Assembly (NCBI GenBank): GCA_016199255.1
Contig: JACQHA010000339.1
Span: 1 to 6,204 of the forward strand
DNA from: Deinococcus sp.
GTDB lineage: Bacteria; Deinococcota; Deinococci; JACQHA01
DNA length: 6,204 bases
Direction: 5' to 3'
How positions within the stretch are numbered: position 1 is the stretch's first letter; each line of letters starts with the position of its first letter. Made by a program: the position numbers and the translations under genes. Of the stretch, positions 1-5,590 are shown piece by piece. The notes below the pieces were generated by a model. The model saw only the letters and a program-made list of their open reading frames with translations. It searched no databases and had not been told where the DNA came from.

Positions 1-2
1 CC

Positions 3-644
3 GTGGGCCGCACCCAGGAGATCGTGTATGGCCTGCACAAAATGTGCCTGGCCGGGCGCTGCCCGGCGATCCCCATTTTTGTGGACAGTCCCCTGGCGGT
101 GAACGCCACCGACGTGTTCCGCCTGCACCCTGAGTGCTTCGATCCCGAGACCTACGCCCTGGCGCTCAGTGACCGCGATCCCTTTGGTTTTTCCCGGTTG
201 GTGTACGTACGCACCATGGAGGAGTCCAAAGCTCTCAACCAGTACCAGGGGCCTTGCGTCATTATCTCCGCCTCGGGCATGTGCGAGGCGGGGCGGATTT
301 TGCACCACCTGCGCTATAACATTGAAGACCCGCGCACCATGGTGCTCTTTGTAGGCTTCCAGGCACCTAATACCCTGGGCCGGCGGCTCGTGGAGGGGGT
401 GAAGCAGGTGCGGATCCTGGGCGACCAGTTCACTGTGCGGGCCAGCATCGAGCGCTTAGATGGCTTCAGCGCCCACGCCGACCGGAACGAGATTCTGGAC
501 TTCATGGCCCGCTCGGCACCTGAGCCCACCACCATCTTCTTAGTGCACGGCGAGCCGGACCAGATCCATCCCCTGGCAGAGGAGCTGCGGCGCCGCGGCC
601 ACACGGTATATACCCCAGCCTCCGGCGAGAGCCACCAGCTCTAG
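3..644 (+). CDS. beta-CASP metallo-beta-lactamase RNase, C-terminal part (5' end outside window)
   Basis: C-terminal 214 codons or so of a metallo-beta-lactamase-fold RNA hydrolase of the beta-CASP group (CPSF73/TTHA0252-like), a cytoplasmic enzyme of RNA processing or decay. The frame is open to the left edge, and the first complete codon (GTG) lies inside the conserved GRTQE motif, so it is not a start. The N-terminal lactamase domain with the HxHxDH metal motif is off the window. Visible motifs, numbered from the first complete codon: GRTQE (2-6), beta-CASP motif A Asp in VDSPLAV (26-32), ISASGMCEAGR (88-98), FQAPNTLGR (119-127), motif B His in GFSAHAD (154-160) and motif C His in FLVHGEP (179-185). 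In this family these His residues belong to the catalytic and metal site. The stop is 35 bases before the next gene, so co-transcription is likely. The exact RNA substrate (endo- or 5'-exonuclease) cannot be told. Confidence 0.93.
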   Translation: MGRTQEIVYGLHKMCLAGRCPAIPIFVDSPLAVNATDVFRLHPECFDPETYALALSDRDPFGFSRLVYVRTMEESKALNQYQGPCVIISASGMCEAGRILHHLRYNIEDPRTMVLFVGFQAPNTLGRRLVEGVKQVRILGDQFTVRASIERLDGFSAHADRNEILDFMARSAPEPTTIFLVHGEPDQIHPLAEELRRRGHTVYTPASGESHQL

Positions 645-679
645 CACCAGAGCCCCCCCAGTCGTGTAGGATGGAACCG

Positions 680-994
680 ATGAGCACTCGTACCGCTGAT
701 CTGCCTTTGCTCTGCCCACTGGCCCATGAGCGCGCTGCCCCAGAGGAAGATGCCCTGGACCCCGATTTGACCTGGGAACGGGTGCACATTGCCGGCAGCC
801 GGGTGGTGGGGGAAATGCTGTGCCACATCCTGCGCCAGGCGGAGTTCATCGCCATTATCCGCCCGCTGTGGTACCTGCAGACCATGCCCGTCTACTTGAA
901 TACCTGGCCCGGCCCGGCGCAAGTGCTGGTGCCCAGCTCCCAGGCTGAGGAGGCGCGTACCGTCCTGCGCCAGCTCTTCAAGGGGGCGGCGTGA
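680..994 (+). CDS. DUF2007-like small protein (putative signal-transducing protein)
   Basis: A 104-residue cytoplasmic protein without signal peptide or membrane segment. The core from about residue 32 has the outline of DUF2007/'putative signal transducing protein' domains: WERVHIAG, a helix running SRVVGEMLCHILRQAEF, a short variable section, then QVLVPSSQAEEARTVLRQL, the typical strand plus helix ending. Residues 1-31 are an acidic, Pro-rich leader with no match that I recognise. I start at the ATG at 680 because AGGA at 668-671 sits eight bases before it; an in-frame ATG at 671 overlaps that site and would add only three residues. The stop TGA overlaps the GTG of the ROK kinase (GTGA), which implies translational coupling. 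Family assignment rests on pattern likeness only; biochemical role unknown. Confidence 0.8.
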   Translation: MSTRTADLPLLCPLAHERAAPEEDALDPDLTWERVHIAGSRVVGEMLCHILRQAEFIAIIRPLWYLQTMPVYLNTWPGPAQVLVPSSQAEEARTVLRQLFKGAA

Positions 995-1872
995 GAGCTA
1001 TTGGCATTGACCTGGGGGGCACCAAGATTGCCGCTGGCCTGGTGGATTTAGACACTGGCGCCGTGCTGCGCCGCACCATTATTCCCTCTGAAGGCGACAA
1101 AGGCCCCCAAGTGGTCATGGACCGGATGGCCGACGCGGCCCGCCAGGTCATGGAAGGGAAAATAGTAGGGGTAGGAGTAGGCGCCCCAGGGCCGGTGAAC
1201 TACCAAGGGGTGGTGCTCTGGACCCCGAACCTGGGCGGCTGGAAAAACATCCCGGTGGCACCTGAGATGGAGCGCCGCCTAGAGCTTCCCACGAGAGCCG
1301 ACAACGATGCCAATTTAGCTGCCTGGGCCGAGTACCGCTTCGGCGCCGCCCGGCCCTTTGCCAGTTTCTTTTACCTGACTATCTCCACCGGCATTGGCTG
1401 CGGCATTGTCTTAAACCGCCAGGTGTGGCGCGGTCACCACGGCTGGGCGGGAGAAACCGGGCACATGCCCGTGGTGCGCCAGGGCCGGAAGTGCGGCTGC
1501 GGCAGCTACGGCTGCTGGGAGACAGTGGCCAGCGGCACCGCCATTGGCCGCGCCGGCAGCGAGGCCCTCGGCCGCCCAGTAGACGCCAAGGCCATCTTCC
1601 AGCTGGCGGCCCAAGGCGACGCCGAAGCCCAGAAGGTGCTGGACGAGGCCATAGATTACGTAGCCCTGGGACTTACCTCGCTCCAGAAGAACTTCGATCT
1701 AGAGGCAGTCATTATTGGCGGCGGCGTGTCCCGCGCCGGCGATGCCTTCTTTATCCCCTTGCGCCAGAAAACCCTGGGCTATTTGCGGCACATGGTGGAT
1801 GAGGTGATCATCCTGCCCGCCCAGCTAGGCGAGGAGGTGGGCATTATCGGCGCCGCGGCGCTCTGGACCTGA
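991..1872 (+). CDS. ROK-family sugar kinase (glucokinase-like)
   Basis: A 293-residue ROK kinase, probably an ATP-dependent glucokinase (glucose to glucose-6-phosphate), acting in the cytoplasm at the entry to glycolysis. Motifs in order: phosphate-binding DLGGTK (7-12), GVGVGAPGPVN (60-70), NDAN with the catalytic Asp106 (105-108), STGIGCGIV (132-140), the sugar-binding ExGH as GETGH (154-158), the ROK zinc motif CGCGSYGCWE (168-177; Cys168, Cys170 and Cys175 with His158 as fourth ligand), and the ATP-side GGGVSRAG (243-250). Length is normal for bacterial ROK kinases. The start is GTG, overlapping the upstream stop, with a purine-rich AAGGGGG just before it. ROK kinases also use N-acetylmannosamine, fructose or allose, so the sugar is an inference. 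There is no helix-turn-helix N-terminus, so it is a kinase rather than a ROK repressor. Confidence 0.95.
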   Translation: MRAIGIDLGGTKIAAGLVDLDTGAVLRRTIIPSEGDKGPQVVMDRMADAARQVMEGKIVGVGVGAPGPVNYQGVVLWTPNLGGWKNIPVAPEMERRLELPTRADNDANLAAWAEYRFGAARPFASFFYLTISTGIGCGIVLNRQVWRGHHGWAGETGHMPVVRQGRKCGCGSYGCWETVASGTAIGRAGSEALGRPVDAKAIFQLAAQGDAEAQKVLDEAIDYVALGLTSLQKNFDLEAVIIGGGVSRAGDAFFIPLRQKTLGYLRHMVDEVIILPAQLGEEVGIIGAAALWT

Positions 1873-1882
1873 AGCGCTTCAG
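1869..1882. repeat. Perfect 14-base palindrome carrying both convergent stop codons
   Basis: CTGAAGCGCTTCAG is its own reverse complement. Its left half contains the TGA of the ROK kinase (1870-1872) and its right half, read on the minus strand, the TGA of ricT (1879-1881). As RNA it could fold into a 5-bp stem with a GCGC loop from either strand. No T-run follows on either side, so it is not a classical intrinsic terminator. It may be only a chance result of two facing stop codons. Confidence 0.6.
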
Positions 1883-2772
1883 TTCACCTCCCCTGGCTCA
1901 TCCTCCAGCCCCTCAGGCAGCTCCGGCTCTGGTTCCTCTTGGAGCAACGGCTCCGGCACAGTGTCGGGGGCTGGTTCTCCCGGCTTTACGGTCCTGATAT
2001 CCTCCAGCGACCATTCCTCAGTGCCCTCAGGGGTGCGCACGTTCACTGTGTGGTGGAACACATTGGCCTGGGTCACCCGGCCCACCTTGCCGCAGCTCTG
2101 GGAGCAGACCCGCGCTCCTTGTTTGGGGTAGTCTTTGAGCATTTCCTTATACTGGACGTGCTCGTAGCGCAGGCAGCATAACAGGCGCCCGCAGGGCCCG
2201 GTGATGTTGGCTGGGTTGAGGGACATTTGCTGGTCGCGCACCATGCGCACCGAGATGGGGGGCATCTCGTCCAGGTGCATGCTGCAGCAGGTCTGCATGC
2301 CGCAGCGGCCCAGGGCTCCCATGTACTTGGTCTCGTCCCGCACCCCCACCTGCTCGAACTCGATCCGGCCGTAGCAGCGCTGGGAGAGTTCGCGCTGCAA
2401 GAGCCGCAGGTCCGCCCGGTGCTCGCTGGTGTAGCGCACGGTGCAGCGCCGGCCATCAAGGGTGTAGCTGGCCTGCACCACTTTTATAGGGATGCGGTGC
2501 TGGGCACAGAGCTGCTTGGCTAGCTTCACCACCCGCGCTGCCTCATCCTGCCACTTCTCCGCCAGGTCCTGGTCCTCGTCGGTGGCAATGCGCAGCACCG
2601 GCGCCACTGGACTGGCGTCTTCAATCGGTTCCCTGGTCACCACTCGGCCCAGCTCCAGCCCCCGGCCGGTCTGCACCACGCACTGCATGCCCCAGGCCAG
2701 CTCCAGGCCATTCATATCAAACTTAAACAGCTTGCCCGCTGTATCAAATCTAATGCCCACTGTCCTCGTCAT
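1879..2772 (-). CDS. ricT: PSP1-domain protein RicT (YaaT-like), Fe-S complex subunit
   Basis: A 297-residue protein of the RicT/YaaT (PSP1 C-terminal) family. In Bacillus subtilis RicT forms the Y-complex with RicA and RicF, carries Fe-S clusters, promotes RNase Y-dependent mRNA maturation and affects sporulation and competence. Visible: N-terminal region with VGIRFDTAGKLFKFD (5-19); QVGVRDETKYMGALGRCG (141-158); two CxxxxCC clusters, C157-GMQT-C162-C163 and C194-GRLL-C199-C200; and SLNPANITGPCGRLLCCLRYE around 184-204, almost identical to the family signature. An additional Cys pair (C223, C227) and a Pro/Glu-rich acidic tail (about 265-297) are distinctive. The ATG overlaps the holB stop (ATGA), so the two genes are translationally coupled, as in the known Firmicute order. 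ricA and ricF are not in the window. Confidence 0.95.
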   Translation of the reverse strand: MTRTVGIRFDTAGKLFKFDMNGLELAWGMQCVVQTGRGLELGRVVTREPIEDASPVAPVLRIATDEDQDLAEKWQDEAARVVKLAKQLCAQHRIPIKVVQASYTLDGRRCTVRYTSEHRADLRLLQRELSQRCYGRIEFEQVGVRDETKYMGALGRCGMQTCCSMHLDEMPPISVRMVRDQQMSLNPANITGPCGRLLCCLRYEHVQYKEMLKDYPKQGARVCSQSCGKVGRVTQANVFHHTVNVRTPEGTEEWSLEDIRTVKPGEPAPDTVPEPLLQEEPEPELPEGLEDEPGEVN

Positions 2773-3884
2773 AGCCCACTTTCTAGCGTTCCTGCCGTGG
2801 GGCGGGCCTCCCGCCCCCCATCAGCTGGCAACACCCCAGCCAGCCGCAGGATCAGCACATTGGCAGTAGCCCGGGTGCTCACAAACTTCCCTAACGCCTC
2901 ATGAGCGTCCTCCACCGCCCACAGGGCCAGTTCCAGGTCAGCCAGCGACCAGTCTGACAGCTCATCGGCTAGCTCAGCCTGCCAGGTGCTGTCAAAAGGT
3001 GCCAGGTCCAGCCTCAAGCGGCGCAGGTCCCGGTACCAGCTGCGAGCCACCGCCAGCAAACTGGGCAGGATTGGGTCGCCCAGCCACTTCTCCAGCGCTT
3101 CCAGGCGCTCCAAGAGCTCCGGCGGCTGGGCCCGGCGCAGCTGGCGCAGCACCTGCATCATCTCCCGCCTCCGGGCGGAGACCACGTCCCAATCGACAGC
3201 CAACGCCTGAGCCACGCCGGCACTGCCAGCGGCCAGCGCCACCACTGACCGGCGCTCAGTCGCTGGCAGGGCTGCCAGCGCCGGGAGCTGTAAGAGCTCG
3301 GCCTCAGTCAGGGGGTGGAAGCGGAAGATCTGGCAGCGGGAGCGCACTGTGGCTGCCAGAGCTTCCTCATCGGCCGCTACCAAAAAGAGCACGGCCCGGG
3401 GCGGCGGCTCCTCCAGCACCTTGAGCAGCACATCGCCGGCGTCAGACACACTGAGCCCTTCAGCGCCGTCTATGACCAGCACCCGGTAGGCATAGCTAGG
3501 CTTCAGGCTCAGCCAGTCCCGCGCCTCCCGCGCCGCCTCTACAGTAATGACTCCCTGGGTGCGGCGCTTGCCCTCTGCTGTCTCGCTCCTGGGGGCAATG
3601 AGCTTCAGATCCCGGTGGCCGCCCCCCCGCCACTCCAGGCAGCTCTGGCAGCGGCCACAAGGCCGCATGCCCTTCTTAAGGCAGTTGAGCGCTGCCGCCA
3701 GCTCCCAGGCGGCGCTGCGCTTCCCCACGCCTTCAGGGCCTGCCAGCAAATAGCTCCTGCCGCCACAGTCCAGGCCAGGCTGCCCAGGTTGGGGCGTCCT
3801 GCCCTCCGGCGGAGCCGGGGACCTCCCGGCCAGGGCAGCCAGCTGCTCTAAGACGGCGCGGTTTCCCATCAGCGACGCAAACAC
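2769..3884 (-). CDS. holB: DNA polymerase III clamp-loader delta' subunit
   Basis: A 371-residue delta' subunit of the replicative clamp loader, which with tau/gamma and delta opens the beta sliding clamp and places it on primed DNA. Visible: P-loop-like GPEGVGKR (49-56), with Arg in place of the Ser/Thr, as expected for the ATPase-dead delta'; a zinc module C68-x7-C76-x2-C79-x2-C82; Walker B-like VLVIDGAEGLS (135-145); LLKVLEEPPPRAVLFLVA (153-170); and the SRC motif (182-184), whose Arg acts in trans on the neighbouring ATPase subunit. The C-terminal helical collar region follows. The GTG start at 3884 gives the family-typical opening VFASLMGNRAVLEQL; an ATG five codons later would remove its first residues. 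A Pro/Gly-rich stretch (about 21-45) lies before the P-loop. It is coupled to ricT downstream. No tmk gene is found upstream. Confidence 0.95.
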   Translation of the reverse strand: MFASLMGNRAVLEQLAALAGRSPAPPEGRTPQPGQPGLDCGGRSYLLAGPEGVGKRSAAWELAAALNCLKKGMRPCGRCQSCLEWRGGGHRDLKLIAPRSETAEGKRRTQGVITVEAAREARDWLSLKPSYAYRVLVIDGAEGLSVSDAGDVLLKVLEEPPPRAVLFLVAADEEALAATVRSRCQIFRFHPLTEAELLQLPALAALPATERRSVVALAAGSAGVAQALAVDWDVVSARRREMMQVLRQLRRAQPPELLERLEALEKWLGDPILPSLLAVARSWYRDLRRLRLDLAPFDSTWQAELADELSDWSLADLELALWAVEDAHEALGKFVSTRATANVLILRLAGVLPADGGREARPTAGTLESGL

Positions 3885-3890
3885 CTAGCT

Positions 3891-3898
3891 ATTTTATA
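3891..3898 (-). promoter_or_regulatory. Putative -10 element of a leaderless holB promoter
   Basis: On the minus strand TATAAAAT ends six bases before the GTG of holB. The hexamers TATAAA and TAAAAT each match TATAAT at five of six positions, and it is an AT-rich island in a GC-rich region. Initiation six or seven bases downstream would fall on or next to the GTG. No Shine-Dalgarno sequence is apparent before the GTG, which fits a leaderless mRNA. No good -35 hexamer is seen at 16-18 bases. Confidence 0.4.
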
Positions 3899-4051
3899 GC
3901 CCACGCCGCATAACCGCCGCCTAGCCCAGCCGCGCCAGGGCTGTCAAGGGGCTGTTAGCTCCGGCTGGTACAGTGTCGGGCAGGAGGCAGGGGGAGGAAG
4001 TGCGTTCCAGAGCTGTGCGAGCCGCTTCTGGCATTTGAGATCCCTTTTTGT

Positions 4052-4057
4052 TATCAT
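4052..4057 (+). promoter_or_regulatory. Possible -10 (TATCAT) for the 47-codon gene
   Basis: TATCAT matches five of six -10 positions and sits in the only AT-rich patch (4034-4060) between holB and the small plus-strand gene, 53 bases before that gene's start. A -35 is poor: TTGAGA at 4035-4040 is only 11 bases away and the correctly spaced hexamer is TGGCAT. It is suggestive only. Confidence 0.25.
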
Positions 4058-4071
4058 TTTCACAGGCGTTG

Positions 4072-4087
4072 GGTGGCGCCAGCCACC
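4072..4087 (+). promoter_or_regulatory. Small hairpin in the leader of the 47-codon gene
   Basis: GGTGGC (4072-4077) pairs perfectly with GCCACC (4082-4087) across the four-base loop GCCA. Part of it, TGGCGCCA (4074-4081), is also an 8-base DNA palindrome. It lies five bases before the ribosome binding site GGAAAGGA (4093-4100). It could stabilise the leader, hinder ribosome access or be a protein-binding site; no T-run follows, so it is not a terminator. Confidence 0.35.
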
Positions 4088-4110
4088 TTCCCGGAAAGGA
4101 CAGTTCAGGA

Positions 4111-4254
4111 ATGAGGTTGTGTATTTCTGACGCGGAGCGGACCATTACAGTGGAGGTAGACCTCCAGGGGGTTCAGGACTGCCGTACGCTCACTGAGCGC
4201 ATTAACGAGCGCATCAACCAAGCGCTCCAATCCCCTGAGTCTCCCCGGGGCTAA
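4111..4254 (+). CDS. Small orphan protein, 47 residues
   Basis: Not recognised. The ATG at 4111 is chosen because GGAAAGGA (4093-4100) is a good Shine-Dalgarno sequence ten bases before it; an in-frame ATG at 4048 would add 21 residues but reads through the leader hairpin and the binding site and has no such signal. The protein is soluble, without membrane segment. It suggests a strand (about 10-18, TITVEVDLQ) followed by an amphipathic helix (about 25-40) with Leu27, Ile31, Ile35 and Leu39 on one face, so it may dimerise or bind a partner. Cys4 and Cys24 are present. A perfect intrinsic terminator begins 14 bases after the stop, so it forms a single-gene transcription unit, divergent from holB. 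Having ribosome binding site, open frame and terminator together supports a real gene. Confidence 0.65.
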   Translation: MRLCISDAERTITVEVDLQGVQDCRTLTERINERINQALQSPESPRG

Positions 4255-4267
4255 ATAGCGCTCCAGG

Positions 4268-4299
4268 CAGGACGGGCCTCTGCCCGTCCTGTTGCTTTT
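4268..4299 (+). terminator. Intrinsic terminator after the 47-codon gene
   Basis: CAGGACGGGC (4268-4277) pairs perfectly over ten base pairs with GCCCGTCCTG (4282-4291) across the loop CTCT, and TTGCTTTT (4292-4299) follows directly. This is a strong rho-independent terminator on the plus strand. It separates the small gene from the promoter that starts at 4315. Confidence 0.93.
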
Positions 4300-4314
4300 C
4301 CAGTACAACTGACC

Positions 4315-4344
4315 TTGACAAGGCACTGGGGGGGTATTAATAAT
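4315..4344 (+). promoter_or_regulatory. Sigma70-type promoter for the PLP-enzyme gene
   Basis: A consensus -35 TTGACA (4315-4320) is followed by an 18-base spacer and AATAAT (4339-4344), five of six -10 matches. Predicted transcription start is near 4351, giving a leader of about 64 bases before the ATG at 4415. Its place just after a terminator and before a gene supports it. Confidence 0.75.
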
Positions 4345-4365
4345 CCTGCGGTATTGGCAGGGTCG

Positions 4366-4405
4366 CAATTGCGCCCCGAGGCCAGGGCGTGATCAACTGC
4401 GCCCC
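4366..4405 (+). repeat. Imperfect direct repeat in the leader of the PLP-enzyme gene
   Basis: CAATTGCGCCCC (4366-4377) and CAACTGCGCCCC (4394-4405) match at 11 of 12 positions, 28 bases apart. They lie downstream of the predicted transcription start and just before the ribosome binding site. CGCCC (4372-4376) can also pair with GGGCG (4385-4389), and either C-run could pair with the G-rich ribosome binding site. A repressor operator or a leader-RNA switch are possible readings. Confidence 0.4.
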
Positions 4406-4414
4406 AGGGGGAAT

Positions 4415-5458
4415 ATGCCAGCAGCCCGTCGGCCCCAGGTCCTCACCCGGTCAGCCCTGAGAGAGCGCGTTGCCCTGCGCCCCCGCATCCCCCTCGCCCA
4501 TCTTCCCACACCCCTGGACGAGGCCCTGAATTTGTCCCGGGCGCTGGGGCCGCGCATCCTGATCAAGCGCGACGATGCCACCGGGCTAGCCTTTGGCGGC
4601 AACAAAACCCGGCAGCTGGAGTTCCTCATGGCCGATGCCCGGGCCCAGGGAGCGGACACTATTGTGGCCTGCGCCGCTACCCAGTCCAACTTCTGCCGCC
4701 AGACCACTGCGGCGGCGCGCAAACTGGGCATGGACGTGGCGCTGCTGCTCTCCCGGGGGGTGAAGGGAACTACCCTACAGGGCAACCTGCTCCTGGACCA
4801 CCTGATGGGCGCCGCGATCGAGTTCGTGGACTTCTGGAGCATTGACCAGTTCCTAGAGGCCATGGAGGCCAAGGCAGAAGCGCTGCGCCGCCAGGGCAAA
4901 AAGCCCTATGTCATGGACATGTGGCGCCAGCTCACCCCCATTGCCGCCGTGGCCTATGTCGACTGCTTCTTAGAACTGGCCGACCAGCTGGACCAGCGGG
5001 GGATCGCCGCTGACTATCTGTACTTAAGCGGCGCCAACATCACCCCGGCGGGGCTGGCGCTGGCGGCCAAAGCCACCGGCTCCCAGATCCAGGTGGTAGG
5101 CGTCACTCCCATGCGCTGGGAGGAAGACCGGCCCACCGACATAGCGCGCATTGCCAATGCTACCGCCCAGCTGCTGGGGATTGACACTCGCCTCACCCCC
5201 CAGGAGATCAAGAACCTGGAGGGCTACATTGGCCAGGGCTACGGCATGGTGAGCGAGCAGGGCGCCGAGGCCATCAAACTGGTGGCGCGCACTGAGGGTC
5301 TGTTCCTGGACCCGGTATACAGCAGTAAGGGCATGGCCGGCCTCATTGACCAGATCAGGCAGGGGCATATCAGGCCTGACCAGACCGTGGTATTCCTGCA
5401 CACCGGCGGCACGCCAGCGCTGTTTGCCTACCACCAGGAGCTCACGGCTGCCGAGTGA
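4415..5458 (+). CDS. PLP-dependent enzyme, D-cysteine desulfhydrase/ACC deaminase family (variant)
   Basis: A 347-residue fold-type II PLP enzyme of the D-cysteine desulfhydrase/1-aminocyclopropane-1-carboxylate deaminase family, cytoplasmic. Typical members degrade D-cysteine to pyruvate, H2S and ammonia, or open the ACC ring. Visible: PTPLDEALNLSRALG (31-45), ILIKRDDATGLAFGGNKTRQLEF (48-70) with the PLP lysine Lys64, TQSNFCRQT (89-97) with the conserved Ser91, and the C-terminal PVYSSKGMAGL (300-310) and FLHTGGTPALFAYH (327-340). Three motifs deviate from the usual family sequence: Phe93 where QSNH is common, MDMWRQLTPIAAVAYV (167-182) where a GGS-type motif is usual, and SGANITPAGL (205-214) where the Gly-rich SGGT phosphate loop is usual. 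The substrate is therefore uncertain. The ATG is preceded by AGGGGGAAT, a G-rich site with short spacing. It is monocistronic as far as seen, under the promoter at 4315. Confidence 0.9.
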   Translation: MPAARRPQVLTRSALRERVALRPRIPLAHLPTPLDEALNLSRALGPRILIKRDDATGLAFGGNKTRQLEFLMADARAQGADTIVACAATQSNFCRQTTAAARKLGMDVALLLSRGVKGTTLQGNLLLDHLMGAAIEFVDFWSIDQFLEAMEAKAEALRRQGKKPYVMDMWRQLTPIAAVAYVDCFLELADQLDQRGIAADYLYLSGANITPAGLALAAKATGSQIQVVGVTPMRWEEDRPTDIARIANATAQLLGIDTRLTPQEIKNLEGYIGQGYGMVSEQGAEAIKLVARTEGLFLDPVYSSKGMAGLIDQIRQGHIRPDQTVVFLHTGGTPALFAYHQELTAAE

Positions 5459-5517
5459 ACCATCTAAGTGGATCCGGGTCAGCAGTTATACGCCAGTCAG
5501 GGTGGGAGTCAAGCACT

Positions 5518-5550
5518 GTCGCGTAGCATAGCGGTGTCGATGACCGCGAC
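5518..5550. repeat. Inverted repeat between the PLP enzyme and the convergent gene
   Basis: GTCGCG (5518-5523) and CGCGAC (5545-5550) are inverted across 21 bases, and inside lies a competing pair, GCGGT (5531-5535) and ACCGC (5543-5547), with a seven-base loop. No T-run follows on either strand. The 132-base gap between the convergent genes (5459-5590) holds nothing else that I recognise, and no clear terminator for either gene. Confidence 0.25.
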
Positions 5551-5590
5551 CTCCAGATCTAGCCGCGAAGGGTAGGCAGTCGGCTTCCTA

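Noticed and set aside
2992..3851. Several long alternative frames on both strands across holB
   Set aside because: They have Arg/Ala/Pro/Gly-rich compositions typical of shadow frames in GC-rich DNA and no family motifs, while the holB frame has the full set.
3942..3947. Minus-strand TTGACA upstream of holB
   Set aside because: The hexamer matches the -35 consensus, but the -10 position at 17 bases is CTAGGC, and the TATAAAAT box is 43 bases away, so it does not form a promoter with it.
3921..4034. Minus-strand 37-codon frame starting with ATG at 4034 behind AAAAAGGGA, just upstream of holB
   Set aside because: The peptide has low-complexity composition with no regulatory codon run, and it lies in the divergent spacer. 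A purine run before an ATG is not enough; at most a leader peptide candidate.
4007..4047. CCAGAGC/GCTTCTGG imperfect hairpin followed by CTTTTT as a terminator
   Set aside because: The stem has a bulge, a ten-base loop, and 12 bases between stem and T-run. It does not fit an intrinsic terminator.
4071..4087. GGGTGGC in the leader of the small gene as a T-box antiterminator
   Set aside because: The likeness ends after GGGTGG; no T-box core, specifier stem or downstream terminator is seen, and the gene is not an aminoacyl-tRNA synthetase or amino-acid gene.
3900..4110. A structural RNA (SRP RNA or tRNA) in the holB upstream spacer
   Set aside because: I looked for the SRP GGAAG/GCAGC core and for a tRNA T-arm and acceptor on both strands and found none that hold together.
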